Shown: positions 10,045 through 18,720, counted from the first letter of the stretch. The stretch is 64,000 nt of DNA from Synechococcus sp. WH 5701 (GCF_000153045.1 NZ_CH724160.1:247042-311041), one strand, 5' to 3'. Numbers and translations are program-made. Notes: generated from the sequence alone by a model not told the origin.

Positions 10045-10905
10045 TCAGCATTGGATCGAGGGCAAATACACCCCCAGGGGTTCGGTGTACTCCCCGTAGG
10101 ACATGTAGGTCAGCTGTTTCAGCGTGCGGTGGCCTGCCTCCAGGGCACGGCGGAACAACTCGGAGCGGTGAAGCGGGCAGAGGAAGACGGCCATGGGGGC
10201 CGGGACATGGCGAGCGCTGTGGGCGATCAGGGCGAGCAGGTCGTCGTCCGTTTCGGCGGCGGCGTGGCCGAACAGCGAGGCGATTCTGTAGCCCACCAAC
10301 CGCCCATCGCGTTCCCGCACGAAGCCGGGGATCCCCCCCGCCAGCAACCCCGCGGCGTCGCCGGCGCGCGAGAAGCCGTAGGCCGCCTCACTCAGGCTAT
10401 TGACTGCTTCCAGGTCATCGGCGCTGAGTGGGCGGATCGACGGGTCATCGCTGCCTGCGGCAGCGGGCTGCATCGCCGCCGCCGTGCCCCGCCAAGCGAA
10501 TCCCAGCCGGCTGTAGAGCGCTAGCGACGTGGTGTTGATGGCCTCCTGGAACAGGCGAGTGGCGCGAATGCCCCGCCGCTCCGCTTCGCCCAGAACCCAT
10601 TGCATCATCTCCCGACCGACGCCCCGTGACTGGACCACCGGATCCACGGTGATCGGCCCCACCCCGGCGACCGGATCAGCATGGAGCAGGAAGTTGGACC
10701 CCACGGGACGACCGTCGAGCACGGCCACGACGCCGGTGTAGTCGGGACGTCCGGCCACATGGGAGAGGATCATCTCTGCCGTGCCGATGTCGGCGATGTC
10801 CCTGGGGACCGCATGGCGGTCGTGAAGGCTGGCAAAGGCGTCGTGGCAGATGCGCGCCACTTCGGGAAGGTGCTGGGGCTGCAGCGGGATCAGCTCGAGC
10901 GCCAT
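10045..10905 (-). CDS. GNAT family N-acetyltransferase
   Basis: A 286-aa protein with an N-terminal GNAT domain: VAVLDGRPVGSNFL as the central strand, then GPITVDPVVQSRGVGREMM as the acetyl-CoA binding motif A (near residue 85), followed by TTSLALYSRLGF. The C-terminal half resembles a second, degenerate GNAT-like domain with FVRERDGRLVGYRIA. The ATG at 10905 is preferred over the upstream frame because conserved sequence begins at MALELIPLQP. The substrate cannot be predicted. It lies in the worn accessory zone between the broken antitoxin and an IS3 remnant. Confidence 0.85.
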   Translation of the reverse strand: MALELIPLQPQHLPEVARICHDAFASLHDRHAVPRDIADIGTAEMILSHVAGRPDYTGVVAVLDGRPVGSNFLLHADPVAGVGPITVDPVVQSRGVGREMMQWVLGEAERRGIRATRLFQEAINTTSLALYSRLGFAWRGTAAAMQPAAAGSDDPSIRPLSADDLEAVNSLSEAAYGFSRAGDAAGLLAGGIPGFVRERDGRLVGYRIASLFGHAAAETDDDLLALIAHSARHVPAPMAVFLCPLHRSELFRRALEAGHRTLKQLTYMSYGEYTEPLGVYLPSIQC

Positions 10906-11033
10906 GGGCTGGATAGTTACAGATCGCCATTCTGGCCAGCTTTCGCCGGGCGGCTCCGCCGTGGGTCGCGCGAGACACAAAGGCCTCTCACGGCTCAGCG
11001 TTCCAGGCTTCAGCGGCGCCCTGAGGATCGGCA

Positions 11034-11357
11034 TCACTCAGCCCATCTCATGGGCCGGGGCGACCTCAAGGGTCGCAAGGCAGGCGCTGGTTGCGTTGAT
11101 TCCGCTGCGCTCCTCATAGCAGCGTTGGCCAGAGCGAGCAGTCGTTTGAGCCTGCTGTTCTCCTGCTCAAGCTCCTTGAGTCGTTTCGCCACCGTAGCTT
11201 TCATGCCGCCATAGACCTGCTGCCAGCGGTGATACGTCGCTGCCGAAGCCTCCAGTGCTCGGCAGACATCAGCAACAGTCTGTCCTTGGTTCAGTAGCTG
11301 GTCTGCCGTCCGCAGCTTGCGAATGATCTGCTCGGGGTTGTGGCGTTTGCGTTTCAT
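11034..11357 (-). pseudogene. IS3-family transposase OrfA, 3' truncated
   Basis: The start MKRKRHNPEQIIRKLRTAD and the segment VCRALEASAATYHRW, then GGMKATVAKRLKELEQEN, are the helix-turn-helix OrfA of IS3-family elements. Similarity stops after RLKRLLA (about 11127), where the usual DAELDKAALKE tail is replaced by unrelated residues. No OrfB (DDE integrase) follows. The element is therefore a broken remnant. Confidence 0.85.
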
Positions 11358-11427
11358 GGGGCTTCTCCTGGCCAAGTCTGGCCGGTAGGGAAGCTCTCAT
11401 AAGGAGTGGATCAGGTTTTGGGGTCCA
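11125..11427 (-). mobile_element. IS3-family insertion sequence remnant (left end)
   Basis: Upstream of the orfA fragment, the minus strand begins TGGACCCCAAAACCTGATCC at 11427, which looks like the terminal inverted repeat of an IS3-family element. Only the left end and most of orfA are kept; orfB and the right end are gone. The left end abuts the truncated TetR fragment, suggesting the element cut into that gene. Confidence 0.65.
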
Positions 11428-11448
11428 CGTCAGCACCGGGCTTAGTGA

Positions 11449-11604
11449 GGAGAAGGCCGCCTGATCACCTACTTGTTGGTGAAGACGATCGGCAACCTGC
11501 TGTGGCTCTCGGCCACCCGGGAGCACCCCCTTCGCTCCGAACTGGTGCGGGAAACCTCCGAACTGGCCATCGCCTATCTGCGCCGGCGCATCGCCGCCGC
11601 CTGA
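11449..11604 (+). pseudogene. TetR-family regulator, C-terminal fragment
   Basis: After a TGA at 11446, an open frame of 51 codons reads LITYLLVKTIGNLLWL and ends SELAIAYLRRRIAAA. This resembles the C-terminal helix of a TetR-type regulator; the DNA-binding N-terminus is missing. The 5' side abuts the IS3 left end at 11427. It is convergent with the aldo/keto reductase, stop codon to stop codon. It may once have regulated a neighbouring gene. Assignment rests on general resemblance only. Confidence 0.45.
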
Positions 11605-12561
11605 TCAGGCCCAGAGGCTCTCCAGGGTGTAGGGGCCACCAGGCTTCACCCAGATGGAGCCATCGATGTAGCGCCGTCCGCGATCGAGGGCGGCGATGGC
11701 CTCCATGTCCTCAGCGGCCAGGTCGCCCTCGGCGGCGGCGAGGTTCTCGCAGAGGCGCGCGGGGCTCACCGACTTCGGGATCACGGCGGTTCTGCGCTGC
11801 AGGGCCCAGCGCAGCAGCACCTGGGCCGGGGTGATGCCCCGGTGCCCGGCGATCGCGTGGATGGTTGGATCCTCCAGCAGCACCGGCTCGCCGGAGGGCC
11901 TGATGAACGCTGGCCGGCCGGCCGAACCGAGCGGAGCGTAGCCGGTGAGATGCACCCCGCGGGCCTCGCAGAAGGAGAGCATGTTGCTCTGCTGAAGGTA
12001 GGGGTGAAGCTCGATCTGGTTCACGGCCGGCCGGATGCGGGCCTGATCGAGCAGGGCCCCGAGGGTGGCCGCCCCGAAGTTGCTCACCCCGATGTGGCGG
12101 CACAGCCCCTGCTCCACGGTGGCTTCCAGTGCCTCCCAGGTGGCGGCGATGGGCAGCTCCTCGAGGGCGATCAGATCCTCGGCCGACTCAGGCATCAGCA
12201 CCCCCGGCCGGAAGGCCACGGGCCAGTGGATCAGGTAGAGGTCGAGGTAGTCGAGCCGCAGATCGGCCAGGGTCTTCTTCAGGGCCGGCTCCACGGCCTC
12301 GGGAGCGTGGGCGTTGTTCCAGAGCTTGGAGGTGATCCAGAGCTGCTCCCTGGTCACCACGCCCTCGTCGATCGCCGCACTGAGCACCGTACCGATCTCG
12401 GCCTCGTTGCCGTAGATGGCGGCACAGTCAATGTGACGGTAGCCGAGCCGCAGGGCCGCGTGCACCGCTGCGCCCACCTCCCCCGGCTGGGCGTTCCAGG
12501 TCCCCAGGCCCAGCATGGGGAGCGAGGATCCGTCGTTGAAGCGGAGGCACTTCAAGGGCAC
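11605..12561 (-). CDS. Aldo/keto reductase
   Basis: A 318-aa NADPH-dependent aldo/keto reductase. The N-terminus has MLGLGTWNAQPGEV, then GYRHIDCAAIYGNEAEIG with the catalytic Asp and Tyr, the ITSKLWN Lys and DLYLIHWPVAF His of the AKR tetrad. IGVSNFG and AVNQIELHPYLQQ follow, and VIPKSVSPARL forms the NADPH-binding end. It belongs to the barrel subgroup acting on aldehydes and sugars; the substrate is unknown. Its stop touches the stop of the TetR fragment. Confidence 0.93.
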   Translation of the reverse strand: MPLKCLRFNDGSSLPMLGLGTWNAQPGEVGAAVHAALRLGYRHIDCAAIYGNEAEIGTVLSAAIDEGVVTREQLWITSKLWNNAHAPEAVEPALKKTLADLRLDYLDLYLIHWPVAFRPGVLMPESAEDLIALEELPIAATWEALEATVEQGLCRHIGVSNFGAATLGALLDQARIRPAVNQIELHPYLQQSNMLSFCEARGVHLTGYAPLGSAGRPAFIRPSGEPVLLEDPTIHAIAGHRGITPAQVLLRWALQRRTAVIPKSVSPARLCENLAAAEGDLAAEDMEAIAALDRGRRYIDGSIWVKPGGPYTLESLWA

Positions 12562-12604
12562 GTCTTCACGGGAGCCGTCAAAGGCCGTAAGGCCTGAAAC
12601 GAGC

Positions 12605-12979
12605 CTAGGCGGAGGCAGCGCCGCGAAGGGGCAGGGGAACCGCGTTCAGTCGACCCTGGCCCGGAACTCCCGCAGGACGAAACGGCGCGCCTGGATAAAA
12701 CTGTATCCCAGCGTAGTGGAACCACCTGCCGAGATTAAGTGTTTTCGCTTCCGTATGTAGCGCTGTGACCCCGGCGATCTCGGTGTCGATGAGATTGAAC
12801 AACAGGTTCACGCACGCATCAGGTAGTGCGTGATAGTGAAAGTCATCCGGCAGCTCCGCAAGGGTCCGGAGCTCCCAGAAGCAGTGCACCACCTCAACAA
12901 GGCCCTCTGGAGGGGGAGACTCGGTGTACCTTACGGCCGAGCCACGAAACGAAAAGCCGTCAACATCGGGAGAGTACAT
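12605..12979 (-). pseudogene. AraC-type regulator, N-terminal sensor fragment
   Basis: Residues 25-95 resemble the N-terminal domain found ahead of AraC-type DNA-binding domains (DUF6597-like): VVHCFWELRTL, YHALPDACVNLLFNL and GRWFHYAGIQFYPGA. The frame ends at 124 aa after a low-complexity tail, and no AraC helix-turn-helix follows. It is likely a 3'-truncated gene. It lies just below the last recognised cassette and next to an isolated half attC-like sequence. Confidence 0.6.
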
Positions 12980-13040
12980 CGGTGAAGAGATCGAGCGATG
13001 AACTTACTGAAGATGGGCGTTAAACGGATCCGCTTGCGAG

Positions 13041-13101
13041 GCCTAACGCCCCGGTTCAGCGGCGGCGCGTGAGCACCGTCCGCTGCAACCGGCTGTTAGC
13101 T
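13041..13101 (-). other. attC recombination site closing cassette 3 (attC-c)
   Basis: On the minus strand this 61-bp element runs from AGCTAAC to GGGCGTTAGGC, the canonical outer boxes. Between them the arms CCGGTTGCAGCGG and CCGCTGAACCGG pair over 12 bp with one extra G in the first arm, the usual extrahelical base. The 5' flank AGACAGCTAA is the exact reverse complement of the first ten bases of cassette 3 (TTAGCTGTCT at 16512), as a circular cassette requires. Confidence 0.88.
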
Positions 13102-13141
13102 GTCTGATAGAGACGATCTACTCGTTATGTAGAAGGACAAA

Positions 13142-14662
13142 TCACTTCACAGGCTCGAAATCGCCCGGTATCCATGTCTTGTCGAAGAATGGCTGAAGCG
13201 GGCCGTAGAGGCGAAGCAGCGCATTGTAGCTCTTGCCTGGCATGGTCTGCACCCAGTTACCCTCTTTTCCTGCCGGCGGCATCGGAGCAAACCAAACAGT
13301 GTAGGAGCCATCGGCGTTTGCCTTGATGTCGGGACTGTTGCTATCAACGCCAGCGGATTTTTGATCCGTTTCGAGCACTGACCGCGTCTGGTTGTCGTAC
13401 ACCACGAACGACCAGAAATCCTTGGCCGGAATCGGAGCTGGCAACGTGACCGTGTAGGTCTTGCCGCCGTCGAGGTAGTTGCCTTCCGAATCGTGCGCAC
13501 CGATCGCGTAGGCTGAACCGGTGCCGACCTGAGCCCGCGCCATGGCGGGCGTGATTCCGGTGGCGTAATAGTGGAAGATGATGCGGTCATCCAGCACACG
13601 CTCACCATTGTTCATGAACTCTGAACTGCCGCCTGTAAAAGGCGAGTACCACTGGCGCTGACCGGGATAGAAATACAGGCGCTCCTCGCGAGGGCGAAAG
13701 GTCAACGACCGCGCCGCTGCATTGCCGATCGCTACACCTTCAGCAAGAATCTTCCTCATACGAGCGTCGGGTTCGAAAGGCTTGCCCTTTTTGATGCCGA
13801 TCGACGCGAACAGCCCGACTATCTCAGGATCGAAAGCGTCTGCGGGCTCGTACTGCACTACGGCGTTCAACTCGTCGTAGTAGGTAACATCGTTCGCATG
13901 GATTGTGTTGATCTTGGCCCCTGAGGCGAACACAACCTTGCCCTTGGGCGGGTTACTGATTTTCGACAAAGGATAAACGCGGAACTTGGTGCGCAGCCCC
14001 TCGGTAGCCGCTTCCAGACCGGCCTCCTGCACGATGGCACGCAGGAACATCCAGTTGCGGTAGGTCGGCGTCCTGATGACCCGATAACCGTCGGGAAGCG
14101 TGCCCTTGTAGTCCGGACCTACGAAGATGAATTTGCCGCCCTTGCCCTGATTGGGCCCGGTTGCCCCGAGATCCGTGACATGGCGGAAGAATGCGTCATC
14201 GACCGCGCCGACCAGCATCCCTGCCGGCACATCGACGATAGCGGGCTCGTCCTTGACGTTGATCTCGGCGAACGCATAGGGCGTCGAGGTATTGAAGGTC
14301 AATGCAAGCGTGCGGGCGTCACCGTAGTTTTCCCAGAGGACGAGGTCACCAGGCATGGCACCAGCCTGCTTCATGCCCTCGAGCATGGCGTAGATCGAAG
14401 TAGCGGGCATGCCAGTCAGGAATGCTTCGGCGGCGCGCGACGTATCCAGAAAATCAAACGTCTTGCGAACCGTTTCGTCGCTGGGCATGCCATCAAAGAA
14501 GTCCAGCGTGCCGAGCAGTTCGGTCTCAACCGCATTCGGCGTCAGCAGGGACCCTGGAACATCAGCCTTGTACTTCGGCTCCTGTGCGGAAACCCCAGAA
14601 GACGCAGACAACAAGATCAAGGCACTGGCTGCGGCCCTCAAATGGATTCTAGTAAGTTTCAT
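13142..14662 (-). CDS. DUF1254/DUF1214 exported protein, paralogue 1
   Basis: A 506-aa protein with a Sec-type signal peptide (charged MKLTRIHLR, hydrophobic core, SGVSAQE cleavage region). The middle is the DUF1254 domain and the C-terminal part is DUF1214, with FWSFVVYDNQTRSVLETDQ and GKEGNWVQTMPGKSYNALLR. These are envelope proteins of unknown biochemical role, common in proteobacteria. GAGG lies 8 nt before the ATG. It is the second gene of cassette 3, strongly similar to its upstream neighbour, so the pair arose by duplication. The attC lies 40 nt after the stop. Confidence 0.88.
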   Translation of the reverse strand: MKLTRIHLRAAASALILLSASSGVSAQEPKYKADVPGSLLTPNAVETELLGTLDFFDGMPSDETVRKTFDFLDTSRAAEAFLTGMPATSIYAMLEGMKQAGAMPGDLVLWENYGDARTLALTFNTSTPYAFAEINVKDEPAIVDVPAGMLVGAVDDAFFRHVTDLGATGPNQGKGGKFIFVGPDYKGTLPDGYRVIRTPTYRNWMFLRAIVQEAGLEAATEGLRTKFRVYPLSKISNPPKGKVVFASGAKINTIHANDVTYYDELNAVVQYEPADAFDPEIVGLFASIGIKKGKPFEPDARMRKILAEGVAIGNAAARSLTFRPREERLYFYPGQRQWYSPFTGGSSEFMNNGERVLDDRIIFHYYATGITPAMARAQVGTGSAYAIGAHDSEGNYLDGGKTYTVTLPAPIPAKDFWSFVVYDNQTRSVLETDQKSAGVDSNSPDIKANADGSYTVWFAPMPPAGKEGNWVQTMPGKSYNALLRLYGPLQPFFDKTWIPGDFEPVK

Positions 14663-14695
14663 TAGATTAACCTCGTTTCATGATTGGGAGTTGGT

Positions 14696-14860
14696 TCATT
14701 GGGTTGTCCGAGTCCGGCAGCGTGGCCGCTTGCGGGGAAACTTCGATTGACGGAACGCTTTCGCTACTTCGGGTAAAGGAAGGTGATCTGGAACCGGGCC
14801 GCCCATGCCAAGGCTGGCAAGGGCGGCAAGCGTTCCCGAAAAGATCCTTATCCTGGTCAT
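14696..14860 (-). CDS. Possible small ORF between the DUF1254 genes, 54 aa
   Basis: An ATG at 14860 opens MTRIRIFSGTLAALASLGMGG, which looks like the start of a signal peptide, but the rest is basic, proline-rich and not protein-like. No clear Shine-Dalgarno sequence precedes it. It may be the relic of a third exported protein in the cassette or a chance ORF. The same 275-bp spacer has a GC-rich hairpin at 14897-14921 (arms of 8 nt) just after the upstream DUF1254 gene. Low confidence. Confidence 0.25.
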   Translation of the reverse strand: MTRIRIFSGTLAALASLGMGGPVPDHLPLPEVAKAFRQSKFPRKRPRCRTRTTQ

Positions 14861-14936
14861 GTCTTTTATTCTTGTTAAGAAGAGCGGCTGGAGAAATCCG
14901 GCCCGGCGGTTGGCCGGGCCAGAGCACATCCCGGAC

Positions 14937-16454
14937 CTATTCGACCGGCTCGAAGTCGCCCGGCTTCCAGGTCTTGTCGAACCAGGGCTCAAGCGGGCCG
15001 TAGAGGCGGATCAGGGTGTTCCAGCCCTTGTTCGGCATGGTCTGGACCCAGTTGCCTTCCTTGCCTTCCGGCGCCTCCGGTCCGAACCAGATGGTGTAGG
15101 AACCGTCGTCGTTCGCCACCAGATCGGGGCTGTTGCTGTCGATGCCTGCAAACTTCTGATCGGTTTCCAGCATTGACCGGGTCTGGTTGTCATAGACCAT
15201 GAAGGACCAGAAGTTGTTGACGGGGACCGGAGCCGGCAGCGTGATGCTGTAGGTCTTGCCGCCATCGAGATAGTCGCCATTGGCATCGCGTTCGGCGTAG
15301 CCGTAGACCGATCCCGTGCCGACGGCAGGCGCTGCCATCGCAGGCGTGATACCAGTGGCGTAGTAGTGGAACAGGACACGGGAGTCCTTCATCCGCTCAC
15401 CGTTGTCGTAGAACTCAGAACTGCCGCCGATGAAGTTCGTCTTCCACTGACGGTCCGGGTAGTAGAAGCCGCGTTTGTCCCGCTGGGCGAAGATGATGGA
15501 ACGCGCGGTTGCGTTGCCGACCGCGACCGCGTCGGTCAGGATCGCGCGCATCCGGTCGTCAGGCGCGAAGGGCTGGCCCTTCTTGATGCCGATCGCCGCC
15601 AAAGTGCCAACCAGTTCAGCCGGCAAGGCATCGCCCGGTTCCTTCTGGATGACCGCGTTGATTTCCTCGAAGAACTCGAAATTGTTGGCGTGGATCGTGT
15701 TGAACTTCAGTTCCGACAGGTTGACGAACTTCGTTTCCGGCGGGTTATCGCGCTGCGCCCAGGGGTAAACACGCATCGTGTCCTTGACGGCTTGCGCGGT
15801 CGCTGCGAGATCACCATCCTTCACGAAAGCCCGGGTCAGTTGCCACAACGTGTAGGTGGACGACTTGACGATGAAGTAGCCTTCTTCGGGCAGTTCACCC
15901 TCGTAGCCCGGCGGAACGAAGAGGTACTTGCCACCCTTCCCCTTGTCCGGACCGGTGAAGCCCACATCGGTGACGTGCCTGAAGTAGGCGTCGTCAATCG
16001 GCCCGAGAAGTCCCGGCGATGCCTCGAGCACGACCGGACCGTTTTCCAGATCAAAGCAGTGTGTGACATAGACGGTTGTCGAGTTGGCCGTCAGGAAAAG
16101 CGACCTGGCGTCCATGAGCGTTTCGAAAATGCCAACCGTCTGATCGTTAACCCCGGCGCCTTCCAGCAGGCCGTTGCACATCGCATAGATCGATGCCGCA
16201 GGTATGCCGTCGAGAAAGGCTTGGACGCCCCGCATGAAATCCAGGTTGTCATACACGGTCTTGACGGTCGCATCATCCGGTGCGCCATCCTTGAAGCGCA
16301 AGGTCCCGAGCCGGGTCTTGACGCTGTCCGGCGTAAGAACCGACCTGGGAACGTCCGCCTTGTACTTAGGCTCCTCCGCTGAAACCGCGACAGACGGGGA
16401 CATCAATAGCAGGGAACTGGACGCGATACTTAACAGGGTTCTACTGACGTTCAT
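14937..16454 (-). CDS. DUF1254/DUF1214 exported protein, paralogue 2
   Basis: A 505-aa paralogue of the next gene downstream, with the same order of signal peptide (MNVSRTLLSIASSSLLL..VSAEE), DUF1254 middle and DUF1214 end (FWSFMVYDNQTRSMLETDQ; GKEGNWVQTMPNKGWNTLIR). The ATG at 16454 is chosen over one at 16487 because AAGGAGAAAG precedes it at good spacing and the signal peptide then starts properly. It is the first gene of cassette 3, starting about 60 nt after the cassette boundary. The function of the family is unknown. Confidence 0.88.
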   Translation of the reverse strand: MNVSRTLLSIASSSLLLMSPSVAVSAEEPKYKADVPRSVLTPDSVKTRLGTLRFKDGAPDDATVKTVYDNLDFMRGVQAFLDGIPAASIYAMCNGLLEGAGVNDQTVGIFETLMDARSLFLTANSTTVYVTHCFDLENGPVVLEASPGLLGPIDDAYFRHVTDVGFTGPDKGKGGKYLFVPPGYEGELPEEGYFIVKSSTYTLWQLTRAFVKDGDLAATAQAVKDTMRVYPWAQRDNPPETKFVNLSELKFNTIHANNFEFFEEINAVIQKEPGDALPAELVGTLAAIGIKKGQPFAPDDRMRAILTDAVAVGNATARSIIFAQRDKRGFYYPDRQWKTNFIGGSSEFYDNGERMKDSRVLFHYYATGITPAMAAPAVGTGSVYGYAERDANGDYLDGGKTYSITLPAPVPVNNFWSFMVYDNQTRSMLETDQKFAGIDSNSPDLVANDDGSYTIWFGPEAPEGKEGNWVQTMPNKGWNTLIRLYGPLEPWFDKTWKPGDFEPVE

Positions 16455-16506
16455 GGTTTTGCTTTCTCCTTGATTGTCGGTGTGCATACTCTGGCATAGG
16501 AAAGAC

Positions 16507-16597
16507 AGCTAACGCTTGCTATCACCAGGCCACAGGCTGCTTTGGATGAATCAATGCAGTCCACGGTGGCGGCCCTGGCGAATAGGATTGTCAGCCA
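16507..16597 (-). other. attC recombination site closing cassette 2 (attC-b)
   Basis: On the minus strand the site begins ATGGCTGAC and ends AAGCGTTAGCT, the canonical right box. A long imperfect hairpin lies between: CTAT/ATAG, CCAGG/CCTGG, CCAC/GTGG and CTGC/GCAG pair in order, with bulges. The left box ATGGCTGAC is complementary in eight of nine positions to the first bases of cassette 2 (TTAGCCATG at 19005), linking this site to that cassette despite the IS inserted between. Confidence 0.75.
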
Positions 16598-16651
16598 TCT
16601 TACGGAGAAATAAACTGTAATTGTTAATAGCTGTGAGGCTGGCCCATTAAA

Positions 16652-17896
16652 GGGCACCTCGAAATATTGCCACTACCCAGGCTGCCTTGAGAAGCAAAAT
16701 GCCCATCCTCTGCACGTGCAGATCCGCCTGATGACTGACATTCATGACTTAAATGCGGGATAATTATCCCGTTGCCGAATGATCAGACAGCCAGCATTGC
16801 CTTTGAGTTGCAATGCAGGTATCGAAGAAAGTTGTAAGTCAGATTACGCAGTCCCCACCAAGCTTTCGTTCTGGCCAGTCCAATCCGCCTTGTCAGCTTG
16901 CCGCGCATGCAGGTTGTGATTGCACCAAAGACATGCTCAACCCTGGCCCGTACAGTTGATCGGACCTTGTTCCGTTCCTTGGCCTCCTCGCTCAAGGGAT
17001 GGCAGCGTGAGCCCTTTTCATGAATTCGGCTCTCAAAACCACCCAGGTCCAGGAGATCCTCAAACTGAGCACCTGCATAGCCAGAATCAGCCCAGACAAA
17101 GTCATCCCTATTTTCAGGGTCTAGCACCTGCGTAAGCATCTGGCTGTCGTGAATATTAGCTGGGGTAATGGCAAATCTGCGAATGAAGCCGTGAGTGGCA
17201 TCAATGCAGATGCTGTTCTTGTAGCCGTAGTGGTTGACGCCATTCTTCTTGACCCAGCGAGCGTCAGTGTCCTTCTGGCGCAAGCGGTTTGGCTTGTCCA
17301 ACCACTTCTCTGGAATGGCTCCATCCTTGATGGTCTTGTTCTCCTCCCTTGAGTTTCGCTGTTTGGGAACTGGGACAAGTGTTGCATCGATGATCTGCCC
17401 ACCACGGGCCTCCAGCCCATGGGTCCGCAGGTGCTCCTCAAAACGTTCAAAAAGCTCATCGACAACACCCGCCTTGCGGAGCCGCTCGCGGAAGAAGGCA
17501 ATAGTGGTGGCATCGGGAATGGTGTTCATCACTCCCAGTCCGACAAACTCCTCGAATGAGCGTCTGTCGTTGACCTGAAATTCCAGCTCCTCATCACTGA
17601 GGTTGAACAGCTGCTGCAGCACCAGCATCTTGAAGAGGATGATCGGATCAATCCGCTTACGGCCAGCATTGCTCTTGCGTTCATGGCTGTAACCCTGCTC
17701 CAGCAGTGGCCTGAAGGCATCCCAGGGAATCGTCTCGGACAGGGTCGCTAACGTGGGCTTCTTCTGCTGAAGCCTGTGGATGCGCTTCTCCTCATCCCAG
17801 AATCCACGCTGTCCCATTCAGCTGTGTTGAACTGAACCAATTCTATTGCATATTTCATAGGCTGTCAGGGAGCGACGTAGATTTTTCGAGGTGCCC
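16652..17896 (-). mobile_element. Complete IS5-family insertion sequence, 1245 bp
   Basis: The terminal inverted repeats GGGCACCTCGAAA (left, 16652) and TTTCGAGGTGCCC (right, ending 17896) flank one intact transposase gene. A direct repeat TAAA borders both ends (16648-16651 and 17897-17900) and is the target duplication. The element lies between the last gene of cassette 2 and its attC, so it has lengthened the cassette without breaking a gene. Intact ends and ORF suggest a recent insertion. Confidence 0.92.
16783..17817 (-). CDS. IS5-family DDE transposase
   Basis: A 344-aa transposase with an N-terminal DUF772-type region (GRKRIDPIILFKMLVLQQLFNLSDEELEFQ) and a DDE catalytic domain: IIDATLVPVP with the first Asp, DDFVWADSGYAGAQFEDLL with the second, and the final Glu in RARVEHVFGAITTCMRG. 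The HYGYKNSICIDATHGFIRR segment is typical of the IS5 family. Length is complete and no frameshift is seen. It occupies most of the flanking element. Confidence 0.95.
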   Translation of the reverse strand: MGQRGFWDEEKRIHRLQQKKPTLATLSETIPWDAFRPLLEQGYSHERKSNAGRKRIDPIILFKMLVLQQLFNLSDEELEFQVNDRRSFEEFVGLGVMNTIPDATTIAFFRERLRKAGVVDELFERFEEHLRTHGLEARGGQIIDATLVPVPKQRNSREENKTIKDGAIPEKWLDKPNRLRQKDTDARWVKKNGVNHYGYKNSICIDATHGFIRRFAITPANIHDSQMLTQVLDPENRDDFVWADSGYAGAQFEDLLDLGGFESRIHEKGSRCHPLSEEAKERNKVRSTVRARVEHVFGAITTCMRGKLTRRIGLARTKAWWGLRNLTYNFLRYLHCNSKAMLAV

Positions 17897-17928
17897 TAAA
17901 GCGCCTTCTTCTTTTGCCTTTTCTCCTC

Positions 17929-18720
17929 CTAAGTCTTGAACATGGGATTAAACTGCCCATAGGCCGATCTATCAAAAACCACTGCAGAAATGATATCCGA
18001 GACTGAAAGGGCCATCTTGAGGTCATCTAGTCGTTCTTCGGCAGCGCTCTCAACTGTTTTGAGCTGTTGCTCTTGATCCTTAATCTTGTTCTTGTCATGG
18101 CTCTGCGTCATTGACTCGAGCTTAGTTCGCTCTTCCTCTACGGGATTTGCAATGCTTTCAAGGATTGCTGTATAGTCAGTGGTAATACACATTTCATGAG
18201 TTACATGCCGGCGATATCCGCTTAGCGACGGCTGTATATATAGCGAACCACCACCATCGTGCTTGCCAGGGGAATTGCAGCCATGGATAAAACCTATATA
18301 TATCTTGCCATTACGCAAGGCAATCATGACTGGTTTCTTCTTTAATTGGGCCTTAAAAAAGACAAGGCCAAGGTAATCAGAGAAAGCCGCATAACTTTTT
18401 GCGTTCTGTTCTTTCTCGCTCCTGAACCAGACTTTATTTAGAATAAATGGAAGGCATGCCCCAATCAGCAAAGATCCCATTGGTGCCCCAAGCTGGGGAA
18501 ATGGAATCAAGCAGTGCCATACTGGATAAATTGCTGGAAATCTCCAGTTCAGCAAACGAACAGCTATGTATGATATTCCAAGAAAGAGGGTGCCCCACAA
18601 GGCAGACTCTAGAATAAGCCTTTGGCCGTTAGATCTTTTCGAATTGTACTTGGTCTTGTTCCAGGCTGATATAAAAAGAAACCCCCCGACCAATGGCAGC
18701 AGGAGAGAGTTAAAAGGCAT
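17929..18720 (-). CDS. Membrane protein of unknown function, 263 aa (cassette 2)
   Basis: The N-terminal 115 residues contain about three hydrophobic segments (LLLPLVGGFLFISAW; ALWGTLFLGISYIAVRLL; GSLLIGACLPFIL). The soluble part has KPVMIALRNGKIYIGFI, similar to the Sm-like motif seen in other membrane-anchored unknowns, then an acidic, helical segment near residues 200-230. It is clearly AT-richer than the host genes. It is the main gene of cassette 2, downstream of a 57-aa ORF, and the IS5 element has inserted 32 nt after its stop. I recognise no named family. A defence or envelope role is possible, but not shown. Confidence 0.7.
   Translation of the reverse strand: MPFNSLLLPLVGGFLFISAWNKTKYNSKRSNGQRLILESALWGTLFLGISYIAVRLLNWRFPAIYPVWHCLIPFPQLGAPMGSLLIGACLPFILNKVWFRSEKEQNAKSYAAFSDYLGLVFFKAQLKKKPVMIALRNGKIYIGFIHGCNSPGKHDGGGSLYIQPSLSGYRRHVTHEMCITTDYTAILESIANPVEEERTKLESMTQSHDKNKIKDQEQQLKTVESAAEERLDDLKMALSVSDIISAVVFDRSAYGQFNPMFKT

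Noticed and set aside
14897..14921. GC hairpin between the DUF1254 genes as another attC
   Set aside because: It lacks the AAC/GTT outer boxes and extrahelical base; at most a terminator-like stem.
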